64,000 nt of DNA from Bacillus salacetis. GTDB taxonomy: Bacteria; Bacillota; Bacilli; Bacillales; Bacillaceae_B. The DNA lies in contig NZ_QXIR01000016.1 in the NCBI RefSeq assembly GCF_003581585.1, positions 42,010 to 106,009 of the forward strand, written 5' to 3'. Position numbers and translations under genes: made by a program. Of this stretch, positions 6,956 to 15,201 are shown piece after piece. Position 1 is the stretch's first letter. Every line of letters starts with the position of its first letter. The notes under the pieces were generated by a model. It was not told the origin of the DNA and did not search any database. It worked only from the letters and a program-made list of their open reading frames with translations.

Positions 6956-9337
6956 GTGTTGTTAGCCAGTTATGGAGTGCTTATACACTTTTTTCTTTGG
7001 AGCGTATTTTTCTCGGTCATTAATGGTTACTTTATGATTCAGTCAGTCCAGAAGGGATCACTCTTCAACAGATTGGTCCGCTCGAACTTGCAAAAGGCCG
7101 TCCTTATCGGCTCGACTTTCTTTTTGACCAACATGTTCGTTGTGCTGGCACTTGACCTTCCTTATAATAAAACCCAATTTGCTGTTTATATCATTACTTT
7201 TTTACTGAGCTGTATAGCAGGTACATATTTTGCCATGGGACTGGCAGTGAAAAAGACTGCGGAAATGCGGTACTACCTTCTTGGAGGGCTCACGCTGACT
7301 CTGGTGATACTCATTTCTGATTATACTGCTGTCTTCATACTGTTCCATTCCATCATTGAAGTGAAACCGGTCATGGTCTTTATGACGTTTCTATTAACAT
7401 TGGGCATTTCCTTTTATTCTCTTAGGTTCCTCCTTCAGATCAGCAGGGAAACCCAAAAGGGAGACACAAACCTTTGGGTCCTCGTTGGCTCCGTTGCAGC
7501 AGGGATTGCATTAGCCGGTTTACCGTACCTTACAGCCATGTCAATCCTGCGGGTGATCAATGAAGAGAATCCCGATCTCCATCTGTCCATGCTGCCATAT
7601 GCAGTGGAAATCCTGATGGTATGGGTGCTTTCAGTCATCCCTGATATGTTTGGCGAACAGCGTAATCTCGAGAATCTATCAAAGGTAAAGGTGAGCGAAC
7701 AGCATTTTCAATCCTTGTTCAATCATAATCCGGATGCCGTTATTTCATTCACATTGGATGGGCGCTTCTTGACGGCCAACCAAGCTGCAGAGGAAATCAC
7801 AGGCTATACCCGAAATGAGCTTCTCGGCATGTCCATACAAGATCTCGTGGCCCCGGGCGAGCTGCCGCAGACCCTTAAGAAGTTCGAACAAGTGAAAAAT
7901 GGAAAGTCACAGCAGGCGGAAATCAGCCTCATAAAAAAAAATCAGTCGGTTGGCATTGTGAGTGTCACAGGTGTCCCTATTGTGACGGATGACGGCATTG
8001 AAGGGGTCTATGCGATAACCAAGGATATTACGGAAAGCAAAAAACAGTCCAATACCATTGATTATCTCTTTCACTATGATGAGTTAACCGGGCTGCCCAA
8101 CAGAAGAAAATTCATTTCCGAAGTGGAGGAAGCTGTCCGGGAGCAAAGGCCGTTTGCTTTATACAGCTTGGATTACGGAAGGTTAAGGACCATACGGGAT
8201 GTATTCGGCTTTAAGGTCGGCGACCAGGTATTAAAGGAATTATCCCTACGATTATTATCCGTCCTGCCGAATGGAAGTGCTGTTTCAAGATTCGGAGGGG
8301 ATGAAATCTACTGTCTGGTGCCGCAGGTGAATGCAGAACACGAACTTAAACCAGCGTTGGAGCGGCTGCACGGTATCCTGGGCACTTCCTTTTTTGTCGA
8401 AGGCCATGAGATCTTCATGGAAATGAAAGCGGGAATTGCGTTCTTCCCTGAAAACGGTCTGGAGCCTGAGTTATTAATCAAGTGCGCAGATACAGCAAGG
8501 GCCTCCATTCCGGAAAATTCCTTCTATAATTATGCTGTTTACCAGAATGAAATTGTCCAAAGCAACATTGAGAAAATTGTTATTGAGAATGATCTCAAAA
8601 GAGCCATTGAGCACGATGAATTGACACTCCATTATCAGCCGAAAATCAATTCCCTGCATAATGAGCTGGTGGGTTTCGAAGCTTTGGTAAGGTGGAAGCA
8701 TCCGGTAAAAGGTTTGATTTCCCCGGGTGTCTTCATACCGGCAGCAGAGCAAACGAATCTTATCGTTGCTCTGGAAGACTGGGTACTGAAGAAAGCTTGC
8801 AGTCAGATTCGGGAATGGCAGGAAACGGATTTGAAAGGGCTGCCCGTATCGGTGAATATTTCGCAGCGGTCTTTTGCCAATCCAGCCTTTATAGATAATG
8901 TGGTAAGGGTTTTAAGATCTTACGATATCGCTGCTCCCCTCCTGGAAATCGAAATAACAGAGAGTATGACGATGTTCAATGAAAATGTCACGATTGAAAA
9001 ATTAAACCGTATAAAAGAACTTGGCATCAGCATCAGCCTCGATGATTTTGGAACGGGCTACAGTTCTCTCAGCTATTTAGACAAGCTTCCAATTGATACT
9101 GTGAAAATTGATAAGTCATTCATCGATGATCTGAGAACCGATCAATCAGCAATGGTCTCCACCATCCTTGCTATTGCCCTGCATAATGGCCTGGGTGTGA
9201 TTGCAGAGGGAGTGGAACATAAAGAGCAAGTCACTATGCTGCAAAGCCTGGGCTGTGATAATATCCAGGGCTATTTCTTCAGCCGTCCGCTTCCTCCGGA
9301 GGAAATCGGAGAGAAATATTTTGCGAAAGCCGGGTGA
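6956..9337 (+). CDS. Membrane PAS-GGDEF-EAL protein
   Basis: 793 aa. Residues 1-235 hold about seven membrane segments (a sensor region I cannot name; no MHYT motif). A PAS domain follows at about 245-355, then GGDEF at about 370-525 and EAL at about 545-785. The EAL half looks catalytic: EALVRWKHP near 575, DDFGTGYSSL and VIAEGVE. The GGDEF half keeps the signature as GGDEI near 447, but the residue that normally contacts guanine (Asn in the usual KIND) is Arg (TIRD). Likely role: c-di-GMP turnover at the membrane, probably as a phosphodiesterase. The start is GTG after GGGGGTGAA; TTG at 6959 is an alternative. Confidence 0.9.
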   Translation: MLLASYGVLIHFFLWSVFFSVINGYFMIQSVQKGSLFNRLVRSNLQKAVLIGSTFFLTNMFVVLALDLPYNKTQFAVYIITFLLSCIAGTYFAMGLAVKKTAEMRYYLLGGLTLTLVILISDYTAVFILFHSIIEVKPVMVFMTFLLTLGISFYSLRFLLQISRETQKGDTNLWVLVGSVAAGIALAGLPYLTAMSILRVINEENPDLHLSMLPYAVEILMVWVLSVIPDMFGEQRNLENLSKVKVSEQHFQSLFNHNPDAVISFTLDGRFLTANQAAEEITGYTRNELLGMSIQDLVAPGELPQTLKKFEQVKNGKSQQAEISLIKKNQSVGIVSVTGVPIVTDDGIEGVYAITKDITESKKQSNTIDYLFHYDELTGLPNRRKFISEVEEAVREQRPFALYSLDYGRLRTIRDVFGFKVGDQVLKELSLRLLSVLPNGSAVSRFGGDEIYCLVPQVNAEHELKPALERLHGILGTSFFVEGHEIFMEMKAGIAFFPENGLEPELLIKCADTARASIPENSFYNYAVYQNEIVQSNIEKIVIENDLKRAIEHDELTLHYQPKINSLHNELVGFEALVRWKHPVKGLISPGVFIPAAEQTNLIVALEDWVLKKACSQIREWQETDLKGLPVSVNISQRSFANPAFIDNVVRVLRSYDIAAPLLEIEITESMTMFNENVTIEKLNRIKELGISISLDDFGTGYSSLSYLDKLPIDTVKIDKSFIDDLRTDQSAMVSTILAIALHNGLGVIAEGVEHKEQVTMLQSLGCDNIQGYFFSRPLPPEEIGEKYFAKAG

Positions 9338-9371
9338 ATTTTTATATACTCAGAAAAAAGGAGTGATTGTC

Positions 9372-10124
9372 ATGGTGTATGCGATTATAACAGGAGCCTC
9401 CAGGGGACTTGGCGCTGCCGCCGCAAAACAGCTGCTTGCTGAAGCGAATGTGATTTCCGTTTCACGGGCGGAAAATGAAGACTTAAGGAATTTGGCGGAG
9501 AATAGCGATAGAGAATACATACATTATACTTGTGACCTTGCTGACAGCTCGGAAGTTCAGTCAGTGTTCAAAAAAATTGCGGACTCGGTCTTCAAACAGG
9601 AGCCGGATGCAATCTATCTAATCAATAATGCAGGAATGGTAGACCCTATTGAAACAGCAGGAAATCTGGATGAAGAGAAGACAGCGGCAAGCGTGAATGT
9701 AAATCTTCTCGCCCCGATGATCATCAGCAACATCTTCCTTGAGAAAGCTGAGGCATCGGATGCCAGATTGGTGATTGCCAATGTGTCCTCAGGGGCAGGG
9801 AGCAGGCCCATCCAGGGGTGGGGCGTCTACTGCAGCACCAAAGCGGGAATCAATATGTTCACCCAGACGGCGGCTTTAGAATTGGAGAACAGGAGCAGCC
9901 GGCATAAGATTTTCGCTTTCAGTCCGGGGGTGATGGACACCGACATGCAGTCGACAATCCGTTCCGCCTCCAAGTCAGCCTTCAACGACATCGAGACCTT
10001 CAAGAAGTATAAAGAAGAAGGCATGCTCCGTGATGCCGATACAGTTGCGGGAGCTTTGATAAAAGTTTTAAGGAGCGAAACCATCGAGAACGGAAAAATC
10101 TATCAAATCAATGCTCTCTTATAA
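9372..10124 (+). CDS. Short-chain dehydrogenase, YueD/benzil reductase-like
   Basis: 250-aa classical SDR. The NADP-binding TGASRGLG is at residues 7-14, NNAG follows the fourth strand, and the catalytic pair is in YCSTK (Tyr near 153, Lys near 157). It resembles B. subtilis YueD, an (S)-benzoin forming benzil reductase, whose natural substrate is unclear. The open frame extends upstream into the c-di-GMP gene, but the start at 9372 is chosen because AAAAAAGGAGTGATTGTC precedes it and the SDR fold begins there. It lies 34 bases behind the EAL gene. Confidence 0.85.
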   Translation: MVYAIITGASRGLGAAAAKQLLAEANVISVSRAENEDLRNLAENSDREYIHYTCDLADSSEVQSVFKKIADSVFKQEPDAIYLINNAGMVDPIETAGNLDEEKTAASVNVNLLAPMIISNIFLEKAEASDARLVIANVSSGAGSRPIQGWGVYCSTKAGINMFTQTAALELENRSSRHKIFAFSPGVMDTDMQSTIRSASKSAFNDIETFKKYKEEGMLRDADTVAGALIKVLRSETIENGKIYQINALL

Positions 10125-10128
10125 GGAA

Positions 10129-10157
10129 AAGCCGGCTCTTTATGCCGGCTTTTTTTT
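10129..10157 (+). terminator. Terminator after SDR gene
   Basis: AAAGCCGGC pairs with GCCGGCTTT around a 7-base loop, followed by a T run. Confidence 0.92.
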
Positions 10158-10337
10158 AATGGGTAATACAGAATGCCTTACTGGACCAGTCAGATAGCCG
10201 CTTTTTGACCAAGAATGCTCATTTTGATGCAGCAGTCTGTTACTAACAGCTTTTGCAGAAGTGAAATAAAGGAATTATGATGTTTTAGGGCTAATAATAT
10301 AGGTTATGAGTCTAAACGAAATTTGGGGGCGGATGGC

Positions 10338-10928
10338 GTGAAAGGGCAAACAGGACTCCTATTGGCGGTCTTTGTTCTTCTGCTATCGGGATGCGAAGCT
10401 GCAGGGGGCCGAAGCACTCTTACCATTGAACCTTATTCATTAAGCGAAAGTGAGCAGGAGCTCATCAGCAGGACCGGAGTGGATGGCATTCAATTTTTTA
10501 AGCTTGACGGAAAGCTGGCAGAGAAAGAAGATCTTCAGTTTTCCATGGAAATCTATAAGGATGGGAGATTAACAGATGATGTGGTGTATACAAGGGGACA
10601 AGTGGAAAAGGAATTCAATCAATCATTGGTTTCCTATGGGATAAACCAGGGAGATGAGCAAATTACCTTTTTAAATGGAATCAATGGAGGAATGATGGAA
10701 CAGGTCGAAAGCATTGAGGGGGTCCGGGGGTCATCATTCACCTCGTTTATCGACGAAAAAACAGAACTGGTTAAAGACGAGGCGGTTTACCTGACAGCCT
10801 GGACCGGGACAAAAGGAAGTCTTCTCGAGGGGGTATCCCTTAATGATGAGGGAACGCTGGATGGCATGGAACACATAGATACCGGATATGTGTTTAAAAT
10901 GACTTGGACCAATGGTATGGAAGAATGA
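10338..10928 (+). CDS. Putative lipoprotein of unknown function
   Basis: 196 aa. The start is GTG at 10338 behind GGGGGCGGATGGC (a TTG at 10323 would overlap that site). The N terminus is a lipoprotein signal (KGQTGLLLAVFVLLLSGC, Cys about residue 19), then a soluble domain of about 175 residues with alternating strands. No family recognised. Its stop is 14 bases before the next start and the two genes are probably co-transcribed. Confidence 0.7.
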   Translation: MKGQTGLLLAVFVLLLSGCEAAGGRSTLTIEPYSLSESEQELISRTGVDGIQFFKLDGKLAEKEDLQFSMEIYKDGRLTDDVVYTRGQVEKEFNQSLVSYGINQGDEQITFLNGINGGMMEQVESIEGVRGSSFTSFIDEKTELVKDEAVYLTAWTGTKGSLLEGVSLNDEGTLDGMEHIDTGYVFKMTWTNGMEE

Positions 10929-10941
10929 AGGAGGGTGCATC

Positions 10942-11943
10942 ATGAAACTGTTATTGCTTGGTGGAACATCTTTTTTAGGAAAGCATATTGCCGAGGCGGC
11001 ACTTGCCAACGGGCATGAAGTGACTTTGTTCAATCGCGGCAAAACCAATCCCCATCTGTTTCCGGAAGCTGAGAAGTTAACAGGCGACCGTGAAAAAGGT
11101 GAACTGGACGCCTTAAAGAAAGGCCAATGGGATGCGGTCATTGACACATCCGGATATACTCCGGGTAAAGTAGAGCAGAGTGCCTCGTTGTTAAAGGGCA
11201 GGATAAACCGATACATATTCATCTCTTCCATATCGGTTTATAAGGATTTTTTGACTGGAGAGGCTCAGGAAGAGGATGAAACGGGCACTCTTGATGAACC
11301 GGAGACCGAAGAGGTGAATGGTGAGACATATGGTCCGCTGAAGGCTTTGTGTGAACAAAGACTGGAAGGGGTCCTCCCTGGTAAAACCCTGAACATCAGA
11401 CCTGGATTGATTGTCGGTCCGGATGATACCACAGACAGGTTCACCTACTGGGTCCAGCGTTTCTCGGAAGGCGGGAAAGTGCTTGTTCCAGGAAGTAAGG
11501 AAAGGGTCATCCAATGGGTTGATGTACGTGACCTCGCCCAGTGGATCATCCTCATGGCAGAAGAACGGGAAGCGGGGACTTATAATGTGACTGGCCCCCG
11601 CCAAAGATACAGTATGAAAGAGTTTGTGGAAGATTTGCTTTATATAGCGCCTCAAGATACAGAAACGGCATGGGTGGAGGATGCCTTTTTGGTGGATCGC
11701 AAGGTTGGTCCATTTGTGCAGCTTCCCTTATGGATACCGGTAAATGAGCAGTACCCAGATGGCTTTATCTTAGCTGATTATTCCAAAGCTTTAAAGAAAG
11801 GGCTTGTTCTCCGTAATCCGAGGGAAACCATTAAGGATACACTGAGTTGGATAGGCGCAAGAGGCAAGGTGGATTTGAAGGCGGGATTGACCCGTGAGGA
11901 GGAGGCAGACCTTTTAAGCAGATGGTCTGTAGTTGAACAGTAG
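10942..11943 (+). CDS. NAD-dependent epimerase/dehydratase family protein
   Basis: 333-aa extended or atypical SDR. The N-terminal Rossmann motif is GGTSFLGKH, followed by FNRGKTNPHLFPE. An ISSISVY strand and a YGPLKALCE segment (Tyr-x-x-x-Lys) mark the active site. The C-terminal half is the variable substrate domain. The start at 10942 has GAAGGAGGGTGC in front. The substrate is unknown; nucleotide sugars or flavonoid-like compounds are typical. It follows the lipoprotein gene at 13 bases and ends in a terminator. Confidence 0.82.
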   Translation: MKLLLLGGTSFLGKHIAEAALANGHEVTLFNRGKTNPHLFPEAEKLTGDREKGELDALKKGQWDAVIDTSGYTPGKVEQSASLLKGRINRYIFISSISVYKDFLTGEAQEEDETGTLDEPETEEVNGETYGPLKALCEQRLEGVLPGKTLNIRPGLIVGPDDTTDRFTYWVQRFSEGGKVLVPGSKERVIQWVDVRDLAQWIILMAEEREAGTYNVTGPRQRYSMKEFVEDLLYIAPQDTETAWVEDAFLVDRKVGPFVQLPLWIPVNEQYPDGFILADYSKALKKGLVLRNPRETIKDTLSWIGARGKVDLKAGLTREEEADLLSRWSVVEQ

Positions 11944-11960
11944 TATATAAGTAACAACTC

Positions 11961-11995
11961 CCGCAACCGGTTATAGTAAAGGTTGCGGTTTCTCT
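11961..11995 (+). terminator. Terminator after epimerase gene
   Basis: CCGCAACC pairs with GGTTGCGG across the loop, with a pyrimidine-rich tail (TTTCTCTTTC). Confidence 0.8.
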
Positions 11996-12126
11996 TTCTT
12001 GTTTTTTAGAGAAAGCATTTTATTACCTTCTTTTTACATTATAGAGATATAATAATAGGGAAGATTTACTTATTCCCAAATAGGGTAATAAAGAACTAAA
12101 GGCTGATTTTGAAAGGAGAATTTTTG

Positions 12127-13026
12127 ATGGACTATAAAAATATCACTGTAGCTGGAAGCGGTGTTTTGGGAAGCCAGATCGCCTTCCAAACAGCATTCAA
12201 AGGTTTTAATGTTTCGGTCTATGATATCAGTGATGAAGCAGTAGAAAAGGCAAAAGACAGAGTTGAAGATCTTAAGCCGAGATATCAGGAAGACCTTGGT
12301 GCATCACAGGAGGAACTGGATGCGGCCGTTGAACGGATGTCCTTCTTTTCTGATTTAGGGAAAGCTGTGGAGGACGCAGACTTAGTGATTGAAGCGGTTC
12401 CTGAAGTAGTGAAGATCAAGACTGACTTCTATGAAAAATTGGGGCAAGCTGCACCGGAAAAAACAGTATTTGCGACAAATTCCTCTACATTACTGCCCAG
12501 CCAATTTGCTGAAGCAACTGGACGCCCGGAAAAGTTCCTGGCGCTGCACTTCGCGAATGAAATCTGGAAGAACAATACTGCTGAGGTCATGAAGCATCCA
12601 GGTACAGATAAGGATGTCTTCAATGATTTGCTGGAATTTGCCAAGGCAATCGGAATGGTCGCCCTGCCTTTACACAAAGAGCAGCCGGGATATATCTTGA
12701 ATTCTCTATTGGTGCCTTTCCTGGAAGCGGGACAGATGCTGCTTGTTAAAGAGGTGGCAGATCCCCAAACCATTGATAAGACCTGGATGATAGCCACAGG
12801 ATCCCCGAAAGGTCCATTTGCAATCCTGGACATTGTCGGCATTACCACGGCATATAACATTTCAAATGCCAAAGCAGAAGCAACGGGGTCTGAAGAATTC
12901 GCCAAGCTTGCTGCTGTCCTGAAAACAGAGTATATCGACAAAGGAAAACTCGGCAGGGAGACAGGGGAAGGGTTCTATACTTACCCAAATCCTGCCTATG
13001 AAGACCCTGATTTTCTGAAGGGGTAA
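12127..13026 (+). CDS. 3-hydroxyacyl-CoA dehydrogenase family protein
   Basis: 299-aa NAD-dependent L-3-hydroxyacyl-CoA dehydrogenase. The N-terminal Rossmann segment is AGSGVLGSQIAFQTAF with the acidic NAD-ribose residue in VYDIS. NSSTLLPSQ and LHFANEIWKN hold the usual Ser and His/Glu region, and the C-terminal helical domain has GPFAILDIVG. The usual His-Phe-x-x-P is replaced by HFANEIW, so substrate preference may differ from MmgB. The start at 12127 follows GAAAGGAGAATTTTTG. It is monocistronic, with a terminator behind it. Confidence 0.83.
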   Translation: MDYKNITVAGSGVLGSQIAFQTAFKGFNVSVYDISDEAVEKAKDRVEDLKPRYQEDLGASQEELDAAVERMSFFSDLGKAVEDADLVIEAVPEVVKIKTDFYEKLGQAAPEKTVFATNSSTLLPSQFAEATGRPEKFLALHFANEIWKNNTAEVMKHPGTDKDVFNDLLEFAKAIGMVALPLHKEQPGYILNSLLVPFLEAGQMLLVKEVADPQTIDKTWMIATGSPKGPFAILDIVGITTAYNISNAKAEATGSEEFAKLAAVLKTEYIDKGKLGRETGEGFYTYPNPAYEDPDFLKG

Positions 13027-13032
13027 TAAATT

Positions 13033-13065
13033 GAAAGAGGCATGCCCTGGTGGCTGCCTCTTTTA
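13033..13065 (+). terminator. Terminator after hydroxyacyl-CoA dehydrogenase
   Basis: AAAGAGGCA pairs with TGCCTCTTT, followed by TTTATGTT. It lies between convergent genes. Confidence 0.82.
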
Positions 13066-13078
13066 TGTTGGCATATTC

Positions 13079-13136
13079 GCTTTAGCGCTTTAAAGCAGGC
13101 GGGGACTGTCCCCGGCTGCTTTAAAGCGCTAAAGGC
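13079..13136. repeat. GGGACTGTCCC palindrome, copy P1
   Basis: Near-perfect inverted repeat: the arm GCTTTAGCGCTTTAAAGCAG pairs with CTGCTTTAAAGCGCTAAAG on either side of the palindromic core GGGGACTGTCCCC. It is 58 bp long and lies between the convergent dehydrogenase and cls genes. Related copies are at 32829, 33594 and 39052. Confidence 0.9.
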
Positions 13137-13147
13137 TGCCTTTTGAT

Positions 13148-14596
13148 TTATAAGATTGGAGATAATAGCCTGGAAATCGATTCTTTGAAACGGATCCATA
13201 GCGGCCGTTTTAAGTATTCTTCCGTGCTGAGTTCCCTCGATAGATGAATATCTTTGAGGAAGATGGAACCCAGCTCCCTTGAAAGCTCGATATCGTAAAT
13301 GAAGGCATTGACTTCAAAGTTCAGCCTGAAACTGCGGACGTCGATATTCGCGGTGCCCACAGAAGAAATCTTACTGTCGACGACAATCGTTTTAGCATGG
13401 ATGAAGCCGTTCTCGTAGATATAAATCCTGGCACCTGCTTTCAGCATTTCTCCAATATATGAGAATGTTGCCCAGTAGACGAACATATGGTCAGGCTTAT
13501 TGGGAATCATGATCCGGACATCGATTCCGGAAAGAGCTGCAATTCTCAGTGAGTCCAGAAGACTGGCATCTGGAATGAAGTAGGGTGTCTGGATGTAGAT
13601 GGATTCCTTCGCAGAAGAAATCATTTTGATATAGCCATTCTTGATCTGCTCCCATTCTGAATCCGGTCCGCTGGTGACAATCTGCACCCCTGCGTTTCCA
13701 GTGAACTTGGCCGTCGGGAAGTACCTGTGCTCCAAGTGGATATCCCTTGAAGCTGAAGCCTGGTTCCAATCGAGGATGAACCTGGTCTGCATGGCGAGGA
13801 CCGCGCTGCCTTCCAGTCTCAAATGAGTATCCCGCCAGTAACCGAATCTCGGGTTCAGTCCCAGATATTCGTCCCCGACATTAAATCCGCCGACATATCC
13901 AATGATTCCATCGATGATGACAAGTTTCCTGTGATTCCGGTAGTTCAAGCGCGGATTGATATATGGAATCCTTGATGGGAAAAAGACTTCCACTTCCCCG
14001 CCGGCTTGGATCAACTCACGAAAGAAACGCTTATTCAATGTCCGCGATCCCATTTCATCATACAAAACCCGGACCTTTACCCCCTGCCTTGCTTTTTCCG
14101 TCAGGGCAGTCAGGATTCTTTTGCCGAGCGCATCCCTGCGCAGTATATAATATTGAAAATGTATGTGGTTTTTAGCAGCTTTTATATCTTTTAACAGTGC
14201 ATCGAATTTGTCTTCCCCATGCGTATAGACTGTAATGTCATTATCCTGGGTCAGGACTGCTTCGTTATTCATCAAGTGCATATAAATCATCTCTTTATTC
14301 GTGCCGATGGTGCTGTCCTTGAAGGAAAACGAATCGCCTTTGATTTCATTGACTTGTCTCGAAATCAGCTCTTCTATGCCGATTTTCTTCATTTCATCCC
14401 ACTGAAACAAGCGTTTCCTCGTGAGATTCTGTCCAAACACCAAGTACATGATGAACCCCAGTACCGGTATAAACACCAAGACCATCAGCCAGGCCCAGGT
14501 AGCACCGGCATCCCGTCTTTCCAAAAAAACGACGACACAGGCGAAGGCAATATTCAGCACTAAAAAGATTCCAAGCAAAATAGACAGGATATCCAT
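13148..14596 (-). CDS. cls: Cardiolipin synthase (phospholipase D family)
   Basis: 482 aa. Two N-terminal membrane segments (residues 1-60, with PLDN-type sequence) are followed by two HKD phosphodiesterase motifs: HRKLVIIDG near residue 222 and HAKTIVVDS near residue 400, each with downstream Gly-Gly/Asn. The enzyme joins two phosphatidylglycerols into cardiolipin and glycerol at the membrane. Length and layout are those of the ClsA type. The start is ATG at 14596 behind AGAGGGGAATTAT. The upstream region is filled by the nested MITE copies. Confidence 0.93.
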   Translation of the reverse strand: MDILSILLGIFLVLNIAFACVVVFLERRDAGATWAWLMVLVFIPVLGFIMYLVFGQNLTRKRLFQWDEMKKIGIEELISRQVNEIKGDSFSFKDSTIGTNKEMIYMHLMNNEAVLTQDNDITVYTHGEDKFDALLKDIKAAKNHIHFQYYILRRDALGKRILTALTEKARQGVKVRVLYDEMGSRTLNKRFFRELIQAGGEVEVFFPSRIPYINPRLNYRNHRKLVIIDGIIGYVGGFNVGDEYLGLNPRFGYWRDTHLRLEGSAVLAMQTRFILDWNQASASRDIHLEHRYFPTAKFTGNAGVQIVTSGPDSEWEQIKNGYIKMISSAKESIYIQTPYFIPDASLLDSLRIAALSGIDVRIMIPNKPDHMFVYWATFSYIGEMLKAGARIYIYENGFIHAKTIVVDSKISSVGTANIDVRSFRLNFEVNAFIYDIELSRELGSIFLKDIHLSRELSTEEYLKRPLWIRFKESISRLLSPIL

Positions 14597-14621
14597 ATAA
14601 TTCCCCTCTGAACTTTGTAAT

Positions 14622-14975
14622 AGGATGTTTTCGTATTAATTGCTGCTTTCGGAAAAATCGCTGGAGCCGTATTTTCCCCCTTCGATACTATAAGATTTAT
14701 TTCTCATAGGGACTACAGCTCTTTTCTTTCTTTACAAGGCTCTTTTCGCAAATTGCTGCTGTCGGGGAAATCCCAGGTGCCGGACTTTCCCCTGCATTTC
14801 GAATTTCTTACTCGAAAAAGGGAAAGCAGCTCTTTTCTTTCAAACATACCAGGGTTTTCTTCGGTGAATTACCAGGAGATCTGTTCTGGATAGATATCAA
14901 ATAGCAACAAAGTTTACGAAACAAAAAACTTTTGAAATTTATATTAACAGTAGCAGAGTTTATGATAAGAGCCCT
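14622..14975 (+). mobile_element. MITE-like element copy B1, split by nested copy B2
   Basis: The left part of one element runs from 14622 (AGGATGTTTTCGTATTAATT, then GCTGCTTTCGG) to about 14735 (CAGCTCTTTTCTTTC). The right end of the same element resumes at about 14932 (TTGAAATTTATATTAACAG) and ends in AAGAGCCCT at 14975. Some of the middle is lost. The part in between is another copy. Confidence 0.75.
14736..14922 (+). mobile_element. MITE-like element copy B2, nested in B1
   Basis: It begins with the intact left terminal repeat AAGGCTCTTTTCGCAAATTG, then the family core (AAATCCCAGGTGCCGGA, CAGCTCTTTTCTTTC, TGAATTACCAGG), and the right terminal repeat GCAACAAAGTTTACGAAA. The last eight bases (AGAGCCTT) are not recognisable. 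Copy B1 sequence stands on both sides. Confidence 0.78.
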
Positions 14976-15201
14976 GAATCATGGTGATTGCTTATACATA
15001 GTCATTCTATCATAACGGATGGTGTAATTCCGTTTCCTTCCATGTAAACTTTTCCTATAGTACTTATACGATTTAAGACCCTTAGTATATTCCCTTCCCA
15101 TTGTCCTGATAACATACAATAATAATTTCCTACATATGATGTAACAGCAGCGGACATTCGCTGTTTTATTGAATACCACACTACCTGAGGGAGGGAAGGG
15201 A

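Noticed and set aside
13033..13065. Part of palindrome P1
   Set aside because: This hairpin (AAAGAGGCA/TGCCTCTTT) has its own arms and tail and is a separate terminator 14 bases before P1.
15000..15201. S-box or T-box leader before tcyP
   Set aside because: No T-box core, no S-box motifs and no terminator hairpin are present.
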